Assembly: GCA_902651635.1 (NCBI GenBank)
Contig: CACRSC010000013.1
Coordinates: 525,857-589,856 of the forward strand
Length of the DNA stretch: 64,000 nucleotides
Origin: Mastigamoeba balamuthi
Lineage: Eukaryota > Evosea > Mastigamoebida > Mastigamoebidae
Direction: 5' to 3'
Notes under the pieces: model-generated
The model's input: only the letters and a program-made list of their open reading frames with translations
Database searches by the model: none
What the model was told of the DNA's origin: nothing
Position numbers and translations under genes: made by a program
Shown here: one piece after another, positions 44,009-54,623 of the stretch
How positions within the stretch are numbered: position 1 is the first letter of the stretch
Layout of the letters: each line of letters opens with the position of its first letter

Positions 44009-47000
44009 TTACTGATACTTCATTGACGCGATGCGCCTTATCAAGGGCGAGGACGACATGCCCGGGCTGCTCACCCGCAGAGGCGAGGGCGGCGTGTGCG
44101 ACACGATGATCGGCGAGGACGACGCCCGCAGGTACTTGGACTGGCGCAGCTCGTCCTCGGAGGACTCGGGCTCCTCCACGTCCCACAGGCGGACCGACCC
44201 GTCCCACGAGCTCGAGATCATGCGGCTCCCCTGCACCTGCACAGACCGCAGCTGCGACGGCACGTGCCTGCCCGTCAGGTGACCGGCGAACAGCGGCTGT
44301 GCGGGGGCACACGCACCCAGTCGGAATGGCCGCGGAGGCAGCGCGTGGTCGTGGCCCTCGAGAGGTCCCACATGCGCAGCGAGAGGTCCCTGCTGCCGCT
44401 GACAGCGAGGCCCGTGCCCGGGAGGAACTTGACGGCGCTGAGGGCGTCGGTGTGCCCCTTGCACACGGCGTTGCACTCGCCCTTGCGCATGTCCCAGAGC
44501 CTCAGCGTGTTGTCCTCGGACCCGCTGAGGATCTTGCCGGTGGTCGTGTCGACGTCGAAGCACGTGACGCTGCCCTTGTGGCCCATGAGCGTGCTGACGC
44601 AGGCGCCCGAGACCTGGCTCCACGTGCGCAGCGTGTAGTCGTAGCTGCTGGTCACGATCGTGCTGCCGTCGGCGAACACCTGGTTGACCCAGTCGCTGTG
44701 GCCCTCGAGCGACAGGATCGGCGACAGCTTGCGCAGGTCCCACAGCTTCGCGGTGCCGTCCTCGGAGCCGCTGAGCACGACAAGCGTGCCGTCCTTGGAC
44801 GACCGCGAGCACAGCTGCAGCGACAGGACGGGGCCCGCGTGGCCCGACAGCACGCCGGCCTCGGAGCGCGCGCGCAGGTCCCAGAGGCGCACCGTCGAGT
44901 CCTCGGACCCCGTTACGGTGAGGCTCGCGTTCACGTCGAGGCACAGCAGCGGCCTCTTGTGCCCCGCGAACTCGGCCACGAGCTTGGCCTCGTGCGTGTC
45001 CCACAGGCACAGCAGCTTGTCCGAAGAAGCGCTGAGCAGCGCGCCCTCCTCCTCGCAGAAGCGCATCGCGCAGACTCTGTCTGCGTGCTTGTCGAGCTTG
45101 GCGACGAGCCTCGGCGACCCGCCGCCCGCCAGCGACCACACGGTGATGGGCCCCGTGCTGCTGCCCGCGGCGAGCGTATCCGCGTTGACGCACATGCAGT
45201 CGATGCCCCCCGTGTGCGGCTCGATGCACGTGACCGTGTAGCCGTCCCGCTTCAAGGTGCTGACAGAGGCCCTTGGGGGCATCGGCCCCGTTGCGGCGTC
45301 CGCGCCACCCTCGGCGTCGTCGTCGCCTATCTTGGGCGCGGCGTCCGGCTGGCAGTGGAGGATGAGCTGTGCATAAAACTCCTTCGACTCGCGCATGCTC
45401 TTGGCCGCCTTCTCTCCTGGCGTGAGGAAGAACGCCTTCTGCTGCAGCGTGCGAGTTGGTGAGTGCAACGCGACGCCAAGGATGATGAGCTCCAGTGCGT
45501 ACTGACTGGCGCATAGTGCGAGGGGTCGCCGGGCGGCCGCCCTTTAGGCTCTCGATCTGGCTGTTGGACGCAGCGCACGCCCGGAAGATGTTCGTGACGA
45601 GCGCCGAGAGGGTGGCGATGGTATCCTCGGAGATGGCGCACGTCGACGCAGTCCTGGTGACGAACGTGCGCACCATCGGCTCCCCCAGGCCCACCATCAG
45701 CATGTGCTGCGCTGTGCGGGCGTGAGAAGGCGGATGCGGAAACAGAGGCGAACCGGCGTTCCCGATCGACTCGAAGAGCAGCTTCTCCTCAATCGAGACC
45801 ACCCTCTCCCTTGAGTCTGCCTCCATCGAGATCCAGTCGTCTACGCTGCTCCTGAAGTTCTTGTCGAGCGCTCCGCGCCTCCTCTGGATCTCTCCTGTTC
45901 GCTTGCTTAGACAAGCAGATCTCCACAGACACGTGCGCAACTGTAGAGATAGAAGTTCCAGAAGTGCGTGTTCTTCCACAGGTCGAGGCCGCTCAGCTTC
46001 GTCTTTGCATGCAGGGTGTCAGAATGACTGAAGAAGGCGGCTGTGCTCACATAAAGGAACTCAGGGAGGCCGCCGACTTTGTGGTAGAACACCACCATGA
46101 CCTTGACGAGCTGCGTGGGCGCCCGGAAATCGCTGCGCTCGGCCGCGTTCGATATTATCGTTGTGGCGATGCCGCTGAGCGTCTCGAACGCCGAGTCCAT
46201 CAGGCATGCATCGCTCTGTCATGTGGTGAGACGCCAGAGGGGCCACGGGGACCGCACATGACGCTTGGAGAACGCGTAGAGCCGATTCGCGACTGCGATT
46301 CCCCCGTGTGGCAGCGACAGCAAGTCCTTGAGGAGCGACGCTTGTCTGCGCTTGCCCTGTGAGAGGAGAGTGAAACACGGAGCGGAGTGGCGACGTGCCT
46401 CTCGGAGAGCTCGTGCTCTGTCTGCTCGTACAGCGCGGTGATGCACTCGTCAATGAACGCAGTCTCCATCTCTATGTCTACAAACTCGCCTGCAGAGACG
46501 CCTCGTTCCTTCTCACTGATGGGATAGTCGTCCTCAATAACGTCGCACAGCTCCTCTCCCTTAAGCAGAACTGTCAATCCAACGAGCAAATGGCTCAGCC
46601 TCGCACATCGGGGTAGCAGTCGATCGGAGGCTTCGCAGGCTCGAGGTTGAACACCTTGATGGACTTAGACCGCGGGAAGCGGTCGTTCGACAGAGTCGGG
46701 AACGAGGTGTACGTGTAGAGAGCTGATTGCAGTCTCAGTTGACGCGAGTACACACTGTGTCGCACTCTGTGGCCTCGGCACATTCTCTGCGCTGGGCGGA
46801 GGGACCTGGTACGTCTTGTCCGGCTTCTGCCTGTTGCGCCCCGACAGGACGACGTCAAGCTTCGTGTCTACACGCACGCAGAGTGGGTAGTGTTGAGAGA
46901 AGCGCAGAGAGCAGCAACAAACGCGCCTCCGTGGTAGAGGTAGTGGTGAATGGCCATGTCGAATATGTTGGGCATCTGCAAGTGCCAGTGCTCAAGAAAC

Positions 47001-48968
47001 ATCGCGAACGCCTGCGTCTCCATAAAGGACTCCATAAACGGCTGGCAAGCGTGTCAGGCCGCAACGCATCTTCAGCGGAGGGAGAGAGACGAACGTTGAC
47101 GTGCGGCTTCTGGAAACTGAGCAGCCTCGGCTTGTCAAAGAACACAACGGGTTTGGGGTACTTCCTGCAGAGAGTTTGATCAGCACCACCACAAGGTATT
47201 GAGGGGCGACAAGGTACCGTAGGAAGCGCGTACACTCGCGGTAGTGTGCAAAGAGCGGGACGAAGAACGAAAGGAACGCCGCGCGGATCATCTTGTCGAG
47301 CGACAGGGGCTGCTTCTTGTGGCTGCCCTTAGTCTCCTCCTCTGCGTCGGGCCCCGGCAGCTTCCCCTCGATCCAGTTGAGCGGGTCCTGCGGAGCCAGC
47401 GGCAGCCGTCAGCAGCGGGCAGCCTCGTGTCCCCTCTCCCCTACGGAGAAGTACCGACGGTGCGAACGCGAGGTCGAGGTCTACGACGTGCGGGGTGAGG
47501 CACCTGGCGAGCCTCTCGACGAGCTTGGACCGCTCGGGCTCGGGAAGCGACGGCTGCGGCGCATTCTGCAGGCGGCCAGTGTCGAGGTCGACGACCAGGA
47601 TGTCCTCTGTCACGTGCGCCCCGACCCCCTTGGGCAGCAGCCGCCCGTCCTCGCGCCCAGCGCCCTCGTCCCCGTCGGATCCGTCGCCGCGCAGCACGCC
47701 CATGATGAAGGGCGTTGGCGCCTGCAGGAAGTCGAGCAGGGGGCTCGAGAGGATGGGCACGTAGACGTGGTGCCAGAGGAACGGGTAGCAGAGCGCCGTG
47801 ATGGCCTCGGCGGCAGCCGTCAGCATCGTGCACTGCCGCGAGATGAAGAGGATCTTCGACTCGCACAGCACGGCGTCGAACAGCGTGACCACGTTGTCCA
47901 CCCCCAGCGCCTCGAACAGGTTCTTGAACGAGATCTGCGAGAGCCCGCAGTCGGAGTGGGGGAAGGGGCGATGAGCAGACGCTGGGGGGCAGGGGGGAGC
48001 AGACGCTCGAGCAACGAACGTCTGCCAGCGGGAAGTCCGTGGGGTGCGGCCTCATCAGCGGCACGACGGAGGTGCCGATGGGGCACGAGACGCGGACGCG
48101 GCCGGGGGGCGGCAGGGGCACGTCGTAGATGAAGTTGGCGATGTACCTCTCCACCGGGAACGGGGACGGCGTCTTCGTCATCTGCACAGCACAGGAAGGA
48201 ACCGCAGATGAATCCAGAAGCACCCAACAGTCGGCAAGTGCTCCGACGTCCCACAGACCCTCGAGGGAGAAGACGGGAGGCCTAGGCTGGTGCGCACCCT
48301 GTAGAGGCCGCACAGGTACTCCTTGAAGACGCTGAAGAAGGGGTAGTGCGACAGGAGGCACAGGCAGACCGGCACGTAGATCTTGCAGAAGATACCCGCG
48401 TGTGAGTTGGAAAACAGACGAGCAAACACATCCCATCCCCCTCTGCAAGCTCACCGTCTCCTTGGTCACAGTGTCGGCCAGCCGTGCAGGCAGCGGCGGG
48501 TGCACGTCCGTCGGCTGGTATATCTGTTCGCGTGTGCGCAGTGAGAGGGTGAGAAGAGGGGGACGAAAGGAGAGGAGCGCACAGTGAGGGCGGCGCCGTA
48601 GAGGCGCACGCCGTCGACCTCAGTGAGCACAAAGATGAAGAACTTGGGCCGCTGCGGGGCCCTGCGCAGCCTCAGGCCCCTCGGGAAGCACAGCTGGCGA
48701 GGAGGGGGGAGGGGGCGCGGGTGAGGGAGAACCGACCGGAACCGGGCGGACGCGGCACCATCCAGACTTGAAGCGGCAGCTTGGTGTCCTCGTGGTCCGC
48801 GCTGGGGTGGCGGCCGACGATGCGGGCCTTGAACGGCGCGTCGAAGCACTCGCGCGCAGAGAGCGCGCTGGCGGCGTCCAGGGGCTCCAGGGCGTCGCCG
48901 GCGCCGACGACGACGAAGTAGTCGACGAAGCGCAGCGGCAGCGCCCGCTCGGCCCGCGACTCTGCCAT
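44009..48968 (-). CDS. DENN-domain protein with C-terminal WD40 propeller (SCD1-like)
   Basis: Large gene of at least a dozen exons read from ATG 48968 (MAESRAERALPLRFVDYFVVV). The first about 2 kb encode a tripartite DENN module: uDENN (FVDYFVVVGAGD, RGLRLRRAPQRPKFFIFVLT), core DENN (SQISFKNLFEALGVDNVV, VLCESKILFISRQCTML, ALCYPFLWHHVYVPILS, TPFIMGVLRG, DILVVDLD) and dDENN. A long helical middle region follows (about 45500-47300), including FAMFLEHWH and MDSAFETLSGIATTI. The C-terminal exons (about 44020-45470) encode seven or eight WD40 repeats with GSEDSTVRLWDLR, GSEDGTAKLWDLR, GSEDNTLRLWDMR and similar signatures, then a Ser-rich tail. DENN proteins are Rab guanine-nucleotide exchange factors; the DENN plus WD40 order matches plant SCD1, which acts in exocytic and cytokinetic traffic. 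Exact exon borders were not all resolved. Confidence 0.85.
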
Positions 48969-49233
48969 CGCGAGGGGTTCAGGCGCAATGGACAGAACGA
49001 ATCTGCCGTGGGTCTATTCTCTCGCTGCCAAGGAAAATATCCCGACAGGGAGATCTCGCCTGTGCAGCCTGGCCGACCCTGCCATCTCCCCGCCAGTCCG
49101 CGTTGCCAATGCAATTGGCGCAGCCCCTCCTGCGGGACCCCACACTCGGGAGGGACGCCGTGAGGGAATCTGTGGAATGCTGAGATTTCTCTATCTTCAG
49201 CTAGGTGCGCGAGTCGCTGAACGAGAGAGTTCA

Positions 49234-50439
49234 ATGGAACGCCAGGAGCTGTCAGTCCGCGCCCCCGGCAAGCTGATGCTCGTCGGGGAGTGGGGGGTGC
49301 TGCACCCCGGCTGCTCGTGCGTCGTGCTGCCCGTCTCGCGCTACGTCGTGGCCACCGCCCGCCTCTCGCCCGCGCCCGGCGAGCACCGCCTGCTGCTCCC
49401 CGACATCGGCGTCCCGCTCCTCGTCGCCGCCCCCTCGCCCACCCCGTCCCCCGGCGCCTCGCTGGCCATCGTCGGCCCCCCGGAACTCGTCGAAACCGAC
49501 GCCGCGCGTTGCATACTCGCTCTGAGGTCGTACGACGTGGCGCTCTCCGCGGCCGCCTCGCTGCTCTCGCTGCCCGCCGGCCAGCAGCTGCCGGCCCTCG
49601 AGGTCTCTGTGCGCTCGGACATCTCCGGCGGCTACGGGGCCCGCGGCAAGCCCGGCCTGGGCAGCAGCGCCGCCACCGCCGTCGCCGTGGCCGCGTGCGT
49701 CGTCGGCTGGCACAGCGGCAGGCGCTCGCGGGGCGCAGGCGCTGCGCTGTTCCCGTGCGCGGCCGCGGACCCCGCGCTGGCGTTCCGCGCGGCCTCGTGC
49801 GCGCAGTTCCTCGCCTCGGGGGCCGAGGACGCGGGGAGCTGCTTCGACGTGGCCGCCTCGGCGTGGGCGAGGCCGCTGAGGTACGGCCGCTTCGACCCCG
49901 CGTGGCTGCGGGCGCAGCTGCGCGAGGGCCGCCGGCCGTGGGAGTGCGCAGAGTGGCCGCAGCTGCGCGTGAGCCCGCTGGCCTGGCCGGCGCCCGCGAG
50001 GTTCCTGGCGTGCAACTCGCGGTGCGGGGCGAGCACCGGGGACCTCGTGCGCAGCGTGCGCCACGCGCTGACGGCGGAGCTCAGCGCTGCGATGGGGTCC
50101 GTGTCGGACCGCGCGGCGGCGTGCATCGAGCGGGGCGACGTGCCCGCGCTCATGTCGCTGGTGCGGGAGTGCCGCGGGCTCCTGCTCGAGCTGCAGAGAG
50201 CCTCGGGGGTCGCCCTCGAGACCGACGCGCTGCGGGGCATCGTGGAGGCCGCCGAGAGCGCCGGGGCAGCTGCGAAGCTGAGCGGCGCGGGCGGCGGCGA
50301 CTGCGCCATCGCCGTTGCCGCGGGCGACGAGATGGAGGCCAGGGTCAGGGCGGCGTGGCAGGCCTCGGGGGCCGGCGACGTCCTCGACCTCAACGTGGTC
50401 GACAGCAGCGCAGTGGGCGTCGATGCGTGCGCCGAATAA
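49234..50439 (+). CDS. Phosphomevalonate kinase (GHMP family)
   Basis: Converts mevalonate 5-phosphate to mevalonate 5-diphosphate in the mevalonate route to isoprenoids. Intronless, 401 codons, starting at ATG 49234. Motif 1 at the N terminus reads VRAPGKLMLVGEWGVLHPG, motif 2 is KPGLGSSAATAV (ATP-binding glycine loop) and motif 3 is KLSGAGGGDCAIAV. The internal layout (IVGPPELVETD, GGYGARGKPGLGSS, ACNSRCGASTGDLV) matches eukaryotic ERG8-type PMK rather than mevalonate kinase. The TAA stop overlaps an AATAAA poly(A) hexamer (50435-50440). The gene is head-to-head with the DENN gene (265 nt between starts), suggesting a shared promoter region. Confidence 0.9.
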   Translation: MERQELSVRAPGKLMLVGEWGVLHPGCSCVVLPVSRYVVATARLSPAPGEHRLLLPDIGVPLLVAAPSPTPSPGASLAIVGPPELVETDAARCILALRSYDVALSAAASLLSLPAGQQLPALEVSVRSDISGGYGARGKPGLGSSAATAVAVAACVVGWHSGRRSRGAGAALFPCAAADPALAFRAASCAQFLASGAEDAGSCFDVAASAWARPLRYGRFDPAWLRAQLREGRRPWECAEWPQLRVSPLAWPAPARFLACNSRCGASTGDLVRSVRHALTAELSAAMGSVSDRAAACIERGDVPALMSLVRECRGLLLELQRASGVALETDALRGIVEAAESAGAAAKLSGAGGGDCAIAVAAGDEMEARVRAAWQASGAGDVLDLNVVDSSAVGVDACAE

Positions 50440-50530
50440 AGCAACGCGCGTTGCCTCTGTCGTCGAGAGCCCTCGGTTTGCTTTGGGCGTGTTGCAGTGT
50501 CGACCCACCCCCGCCGTCTCAAGGGGAGGG

Positions 50531-50552
50531 GCAGGCAGGCAGGCAGGCAGGC
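50531..50552. repeat. (GGCA)n microsatellite
   Basis: About five tandem GGCA units directly 3' of the importin alpha stop codon. Confidence 0.85.
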
Positions 50553-50553
50553 A

Positions 50554-52222
50554 TCAATCCTCATCCGACGAGTCGCCCCCGACGAGCGACAGCACCTGCC
50601 CGGCCCTTTCTCTCACCTGCTCGTTGGCGTGGTTGTTGGCGAGCTCCTGCGCGGCCTGCGCCGCTAAGTTGGCGGCCTCGGCGAGGTCGGGGTCCTCCGA
50701 GCCCTGGCTCGCCCTGACGACGGTCCTGAACGAGTCGAGGATCTGGTTGATCGTCCTGGCCTCCTTGGCGGTCGACCCGAACCTGTGCAGCCCCCGGCAG
50801 AGCGCCGTGGTCGCCGGCAGGGCGATGAGGCGCAGCTGGTGCTCGTCCGCGCCCTCGATGGCGTTGGAGAGCACCCACGACGCCTCGGCCTTGATGACCA
50901 AGAACGGCGACTCGGAGCACAGGCGGCAGGTCGGCTCGAGCAGGTTGGCGTCCAGGAACACCTGGATCTGCTCCGGCGTCCCCGCGGTGACGTTGGACAG
51001 CGCCCACAGTGCGCTCTTCTGCGTCTCTGCGGGGCGGACGACGGTCCTGTCAGGGGATGGCGCACGCGCCCCCCCTCTCGGCAAGGCCCTACGGCGGCGT
51101 GCCTTTGTCTCTGTCGGTCAGGGCGCTGTACATGGCAACGACCCCGCCAGCGTCGATCGCTGCCTGGGTCTGCTCCGTGTTGCCCGAGAACACCGACCCC
51201 ATCAGTCGCAGCGAGACGAGCCTGAGGCGCTGGTCCGTCGCTCCTCTGTGGGGCCGGGGAGGCGTCAGTGGGGCCCATCGTGGCGGGGGGGTGGCGGCGC
51301 ACGCGATGTAGCCGGCGATGCACTCGAGGAAGTCCCGGGGCAGCATGGGGAACACCCCGTCGATGTCGAGGTCCACCAGCGAGCTGACGCCCAGGACGGC
51401 GTTGGTGGCGACCTGGCCGTGGCCCGCGGCGCGCGAGAGCTCCAGGAACACGGGGACGACCCTCGGGGCCACGTCCGCGGCGGCGGGGCAGTGCTCGCAG
51501 AGGTTCTTGAGCGCCCAGACGGCCTGCTCGGTCGCCTCGCCCCCCGCAGCCCCGCGCGCCGCGAGGGCCACCAGGGGCTCGACGGCCCCCGCGGCCACCG
51601 TCGCTGCCTTGGACTCGGCCGTGTCGCCCAGCACGTTGCCCAGGCACCACGCGGCCTGCTCGCACAGCAGCGGCTCCTGCGCGCCCAGCAGCCCCACCAG
51701 CGCCGGCAGCGCCCCCGCGGCTATCAGCGCCGCCACGTCCGCGGCCTCTGCGCCCGCGACGTTGGTCATCAGCCACGCGCACTCGTACCGGAGCTCCGCG
51801 GCCTGCGCGCCGTCGGCCGCCAGCTCGGCCACGCGCCGCAGCATGCCCCGCGCCGCCTCCGTCGCCGTCGCCTCGCGGACCAGCGCCAGGCCCACCTGCT
51901 GGTCCGCCGTCGACAGCAGCCGCCGCGCCGCCCGCACTGCGCTCAGCGTCTCGCCGGCGCCCCGCGCGCCCGCCAGCGCCGCGGCCGCCGCGCGCAGCTG
52001 CTCGCGCCCCGCGGCCACGTCGGCCTCGCGGTCGGGCGCGGGCGGCGCGGGGGGAGCGAGGGCGGGCTGCGGCGAGCGCGAGGGGCTGCGCCAGGGGGCA
52101 GCGGGCGAGGGCGGGTCGGCGCTGCCGTCGTCCGAGTTGCGGGGCGCCCGCGAGCTGCCCGCGCGGTTGTCCGCCGACTTCTTCTTGCGGCGCTCGCTGG
52201 GGTCCAGGTTGCTCTTGACCAT
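50554..52222 (-). CDS. Importin alpha (karyopherin alpha)
   Basis: Adaptor that binds nuclear localisation signals and importin beta for nuclear import. Starts at ATG 52222 with a short IBB-like basic segment (ERRKKKSADNR), an Ala/Pro-rich linker, then armadillo repeats with the conserved Trp/Asn ladder: CAWLMTNVAG, AAWCLGNVLGD, AVWALKNLCEHC, SALWALSNVTAG, ASWVLSNAIEG. The C terminus is acidic (GGDSSDED). Two introns: about 51246-51308, where a Thr/Pro/Arg-coding stretch interrupts the repeats, and about 51045-51103. The protein has fewer clear repeats than the canonical ten, and the N-terminal part is very Ala-rich. A (GGCA) microsatellite lies just past the stop at about 50531-50552. Confidence 0.88.
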
Positions 52223-52265
52223 GCGCGCGCTGCGAGGCTGGGTCTCGGGGGCCGCCCTCGAGTTC

Positions 52266-52592
52266 GTTGGGGCTCAGCGGGCGCGGGGGGCGGGAGGGGG
52301 GCGAGATTCTGTATGTTACTCCAATTTTTCACTCGATTCGCCCAAATCAAAAATCCGAGAATCTGCCGTCATGGCGAGATGGTTGGATGTGGTTCGCGTC
52401 GAGGGTCGCCGCCCTGGATGATGCTTGGATGCAAGCTCCATCCCGATTGCGTCGGTTTTCCACGATTCGCACGATTACTGCATCGACACGAGGAATTCGG
52501 GCTGTTCGGGGATCAGCCCACTCACCATCAGTGAGGAGCTCATGAGGACCCATAAAATTGGTATCCCTGCAGCCCACGGCGATAAAAGGTGA
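52266..52592. repeat. Contig-end duplicate, copy A
   Basis: Nearly identical to 52594-52921; the two differ by a few substitutions and one G (compare about 52508-52535 with 52835-52862). It ends at the single N at 52593 and its sister begins right after it, so it looks like two overlapping contig ends, possibly different alleles, placed side by side instead of merged. Confidence 0.8.
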
Positions 52593-52593
52593 N

Positions 52594-52921
52594 GTTGGGG
52601 CTCAGCGGGCGCGGGGGGCGGGAGGGGGGCGAGATTCTGTATGTTACTCCAATTTTTCACTCGATTCGCCCAAATCAAAAATCCGAGAATCTGCCGTCAT
52701 GGCGAGATGGTTGGATGTGGTTCGCGTCGAGGGTCGCCGCCCTGGATGATGCTTGGATGCAAGCTCCATCCCGATTGCGTCGGTTTTCCACGATTCGCAC
52801 GATTACTGCATCGACACGAGGAATTCGGGCTGTTCGGGGGATCAGCGCACTCGGCATCAGTGAGGAGCTCATGAGGACCCATAAAATTGGTATCCCTGCA
52901 GCCCACGGCGATAAAAGGTGA
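52594..52921. repeat. Contig-end duplicate, copy B
   Basis: Sister of 52266-52592. A third, partial copy of its right part starts directly after the single N at 53552 (about 53553-53642) and is closer to copy A. The block contains no coding potential I can support. Confidence 0.8.
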
Positions 52922-53041
52922 ATCTCAGCAATGCTGTTCTCCACCCTGAGCAGCTGAATCTCAAATAGAATAGAATAGTAAATCAACTCAGCTGAATCTC
53001 AAATAACACAAAGTCTGTAATTAACCATAGGTGGTTCGCCG

Positions 53042-53350
53042 CTACTGAGCATAGTGAATCTCTGTGCGGCAGATAGACAGGTCGAGGACGAGGTCCAGCA
53101 GCCAGGCGGGGAGGTGGATTGGCACGCCGTCGGCGGTGAAGAAGTCGTAGCAGAGTGCCTGCCAGGGAATGGCGATCGTCGCGGGCGCAGACACTGCTGC
53201 GATCCATCCCTGCGGAGCATCGGGAATCGCCAGGAGCTGGGCAATTGCCGCTGCTGAACTTACGGCGTCGGGAATCCCTGACATGGGGGCAACGCCGGGA
53301 GCGAGTTCTGCTGGGTCGGGCCCCGCTGCGAAGACAGCCCGTCTGTGCGG
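53042..53350 (-). CDS. C-terminal exon of an unknown multi-copy protein, copy 1
   Basis: Minus-strand frame with strong coding look (Ala/Pro/Ile-rich, no stops), reading GIPDAVSSAAAIAQLLAIP, then APATIAIPWQALCYDFFTAD, then LLDLVLDLSICRTEIHYAQ and stop. A splice-acceptor-like CACAG lies just upstream of the conserved part. The second copy at 53760-54060 is about 95% similar, and the similarity continues 3' of the stop but stops abruptly upstream of the acceptor. The family is not recognised; the 5' part is not in the window, or is lost at the joins. Confidence 0.4.
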   Translation of the reverse strand, partial: PHRRAVFAAGPDPAELAPGVAPMSGIPDAVSSAAAIAQLLAIPDAPQGWIAAVSAPATIAIPWQALCYDFFTADGVPIHLPAWLLDLVLDLSICRTEIHYAQ

Positions 53351-53759
53351 CTCGAGACGTGCAACGCCCCAGCCCCCCCTTCAACATCCAAAGCAGTCAC
53401 GGGGCACACGACCCGGGGTCGGATGACGACTTGACGGGTAGCCGGCCGGACTTGTTGCGAGTCGCTTGCGTAGCTCCTCTGCTCATGAGCCGCAAGGTCG
53501 AAAAATAAAGGGGCGTGTTGCTATTTTGTCGCCCTGCAAGGTGTCCTTCACNTGTTCGGGGATCAGCCCACTCACCATCAGTGAGGAGCTCATGAGGACC
53601 CATAAAATTGGTATCCCTGCAGCCCACGGCGATAAAAGGTGAACCTCAACAATGCTGTTCTCCACCCTGAGCAGCTGAATCTCAAATAGAATTGAATAGT
53701 AACCTCGGCTGAATCTCAAAGAACACAAAGTCAATTAATTTACAATAGGTGGTTCGCCG

Positions 53760-54253
53760 CTATTGAGCATAGTGAATCTCTGTGCGGCAGATAGACAGGT
53801 CGAGGACGAGGTCCGGCAGCCAGGCGGGGAGGTGGATTGGCACGCCGTGGGCGGTGAAGAAGTTGTAGCAGAGTGCCTACCAGGGAATGGCGATCGTCGC
53901 TGGCGCAGACACTGCAGCGATCCATCCCTGCGGTGCATCGGGAATCACCAGGAGCTGGGCAGTTGCCGCTGCCGGACTGACGGCGTCGGGAATCCCTGGC
54001 ACGGGGGCAACGCCGGGAGCGAGTTCTGCAGGGTCGGGCACCGCTGCGAAGGCAGCCCGTCTGTGCAGCTCGAGTGCAGTCGTCCCAAAATCGACGGGAA
54101 CCGTCGATCGGGCTCACCAGGTGAGGGGAATTGGACCCTCAGGTGGCCGTCCAGGTCCTTGGTGCCAAACACGTGCCTGTACGTGCCGCTATCGTGGATC
54201 GTCAGCCTGTTGCCCACCCCAGCCAGCGCTGCGTTGACCGGGCGGCGTAGTTG
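53760..54253 (-). pseudogene. C-terminal exon of the same unknown protein, copy 2 (has an in-frame stop)
   Basis: Paralogue or allele of 53042-53350. The frame is the same, but a TAG at 53877-53879 replaces the Gln codon after AIPW, so this copy would be cut about 40 residues short. An upstream exon candidate (54130-54253) reads GVGNRLTIHDSGTYRHVFG and ends near a CTG/GTGAGC donor. The right end is lost in the N gap. Either a pseudogene or a sequencing error; I cannot tell which. Confidence 0.4.
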
Positions 54254-54623
54254 NNNNNNNNNNNNNNNNNNNNNNNNNNNNNNNNNNNNNNNNNNNNNNN
54301 NNNNNNNNNNNNNNNNNNNNNNNNNNNNNNNNNNNNNNNNNNNNNNNNNNNNNNNNNNNNNNNNNNNNNNNNNNNNNNNNNNNNNNNNNNNNNNNNNNNN
54401 NNNNNNNNNNNNNNNNNNNNNNNNNNNNNNNNNNNNNNNNNNNNNNNNNNNNNNNNNNNNNNNNNNNNNNNNNNNNNNNNNNNNNNNNNNNNNNNNNNNN
54501 NNNNNNNNNNNNNNNNNNNNNNNNNNNNNNNNNNNNNNNNNNNNNNNNNNNNNNNNNNNNNNNNNNNNNNNNNNNNNNNNNNNNNNNNNNNNNNNNNNNN
54601 NNTGTCGCCCTGCAAGGTGTCCT

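Larger units (their letters stand above)
52223..54623. other. Mis-joined region between importin alpha and the CH-PH gene
   Basis: Contains single Ns at 52593 and 53552 and a 349-N gap (54254-54602). The 24 nt before the N at 53552 (TGTCGCCCTGCAAGGTGTCC and on) reappear directly after the gap at 54603-54627, showing that the piece ending at 53551 overlaps the start of the CH-PH contig. Gene content and order here are unreliable. Confidence 0.85.

Noticed and set aside
48988-50717. Long antisense and shifted frames over PMK, importin alpha and other GC-rich genes
   Set aside because: High-GC coding DNA leaves other frames open by chance; these are Arg/Ala/Pro/Gly-rich and have no motifs, while the chosen frames have clear family signatures.
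52266-53645. Tandem repeats or LTR-like direct repeats
   Set aside because: Copies abut single-N contig joins and share overlap ends with the next contig, so an assembly cause is simpler.
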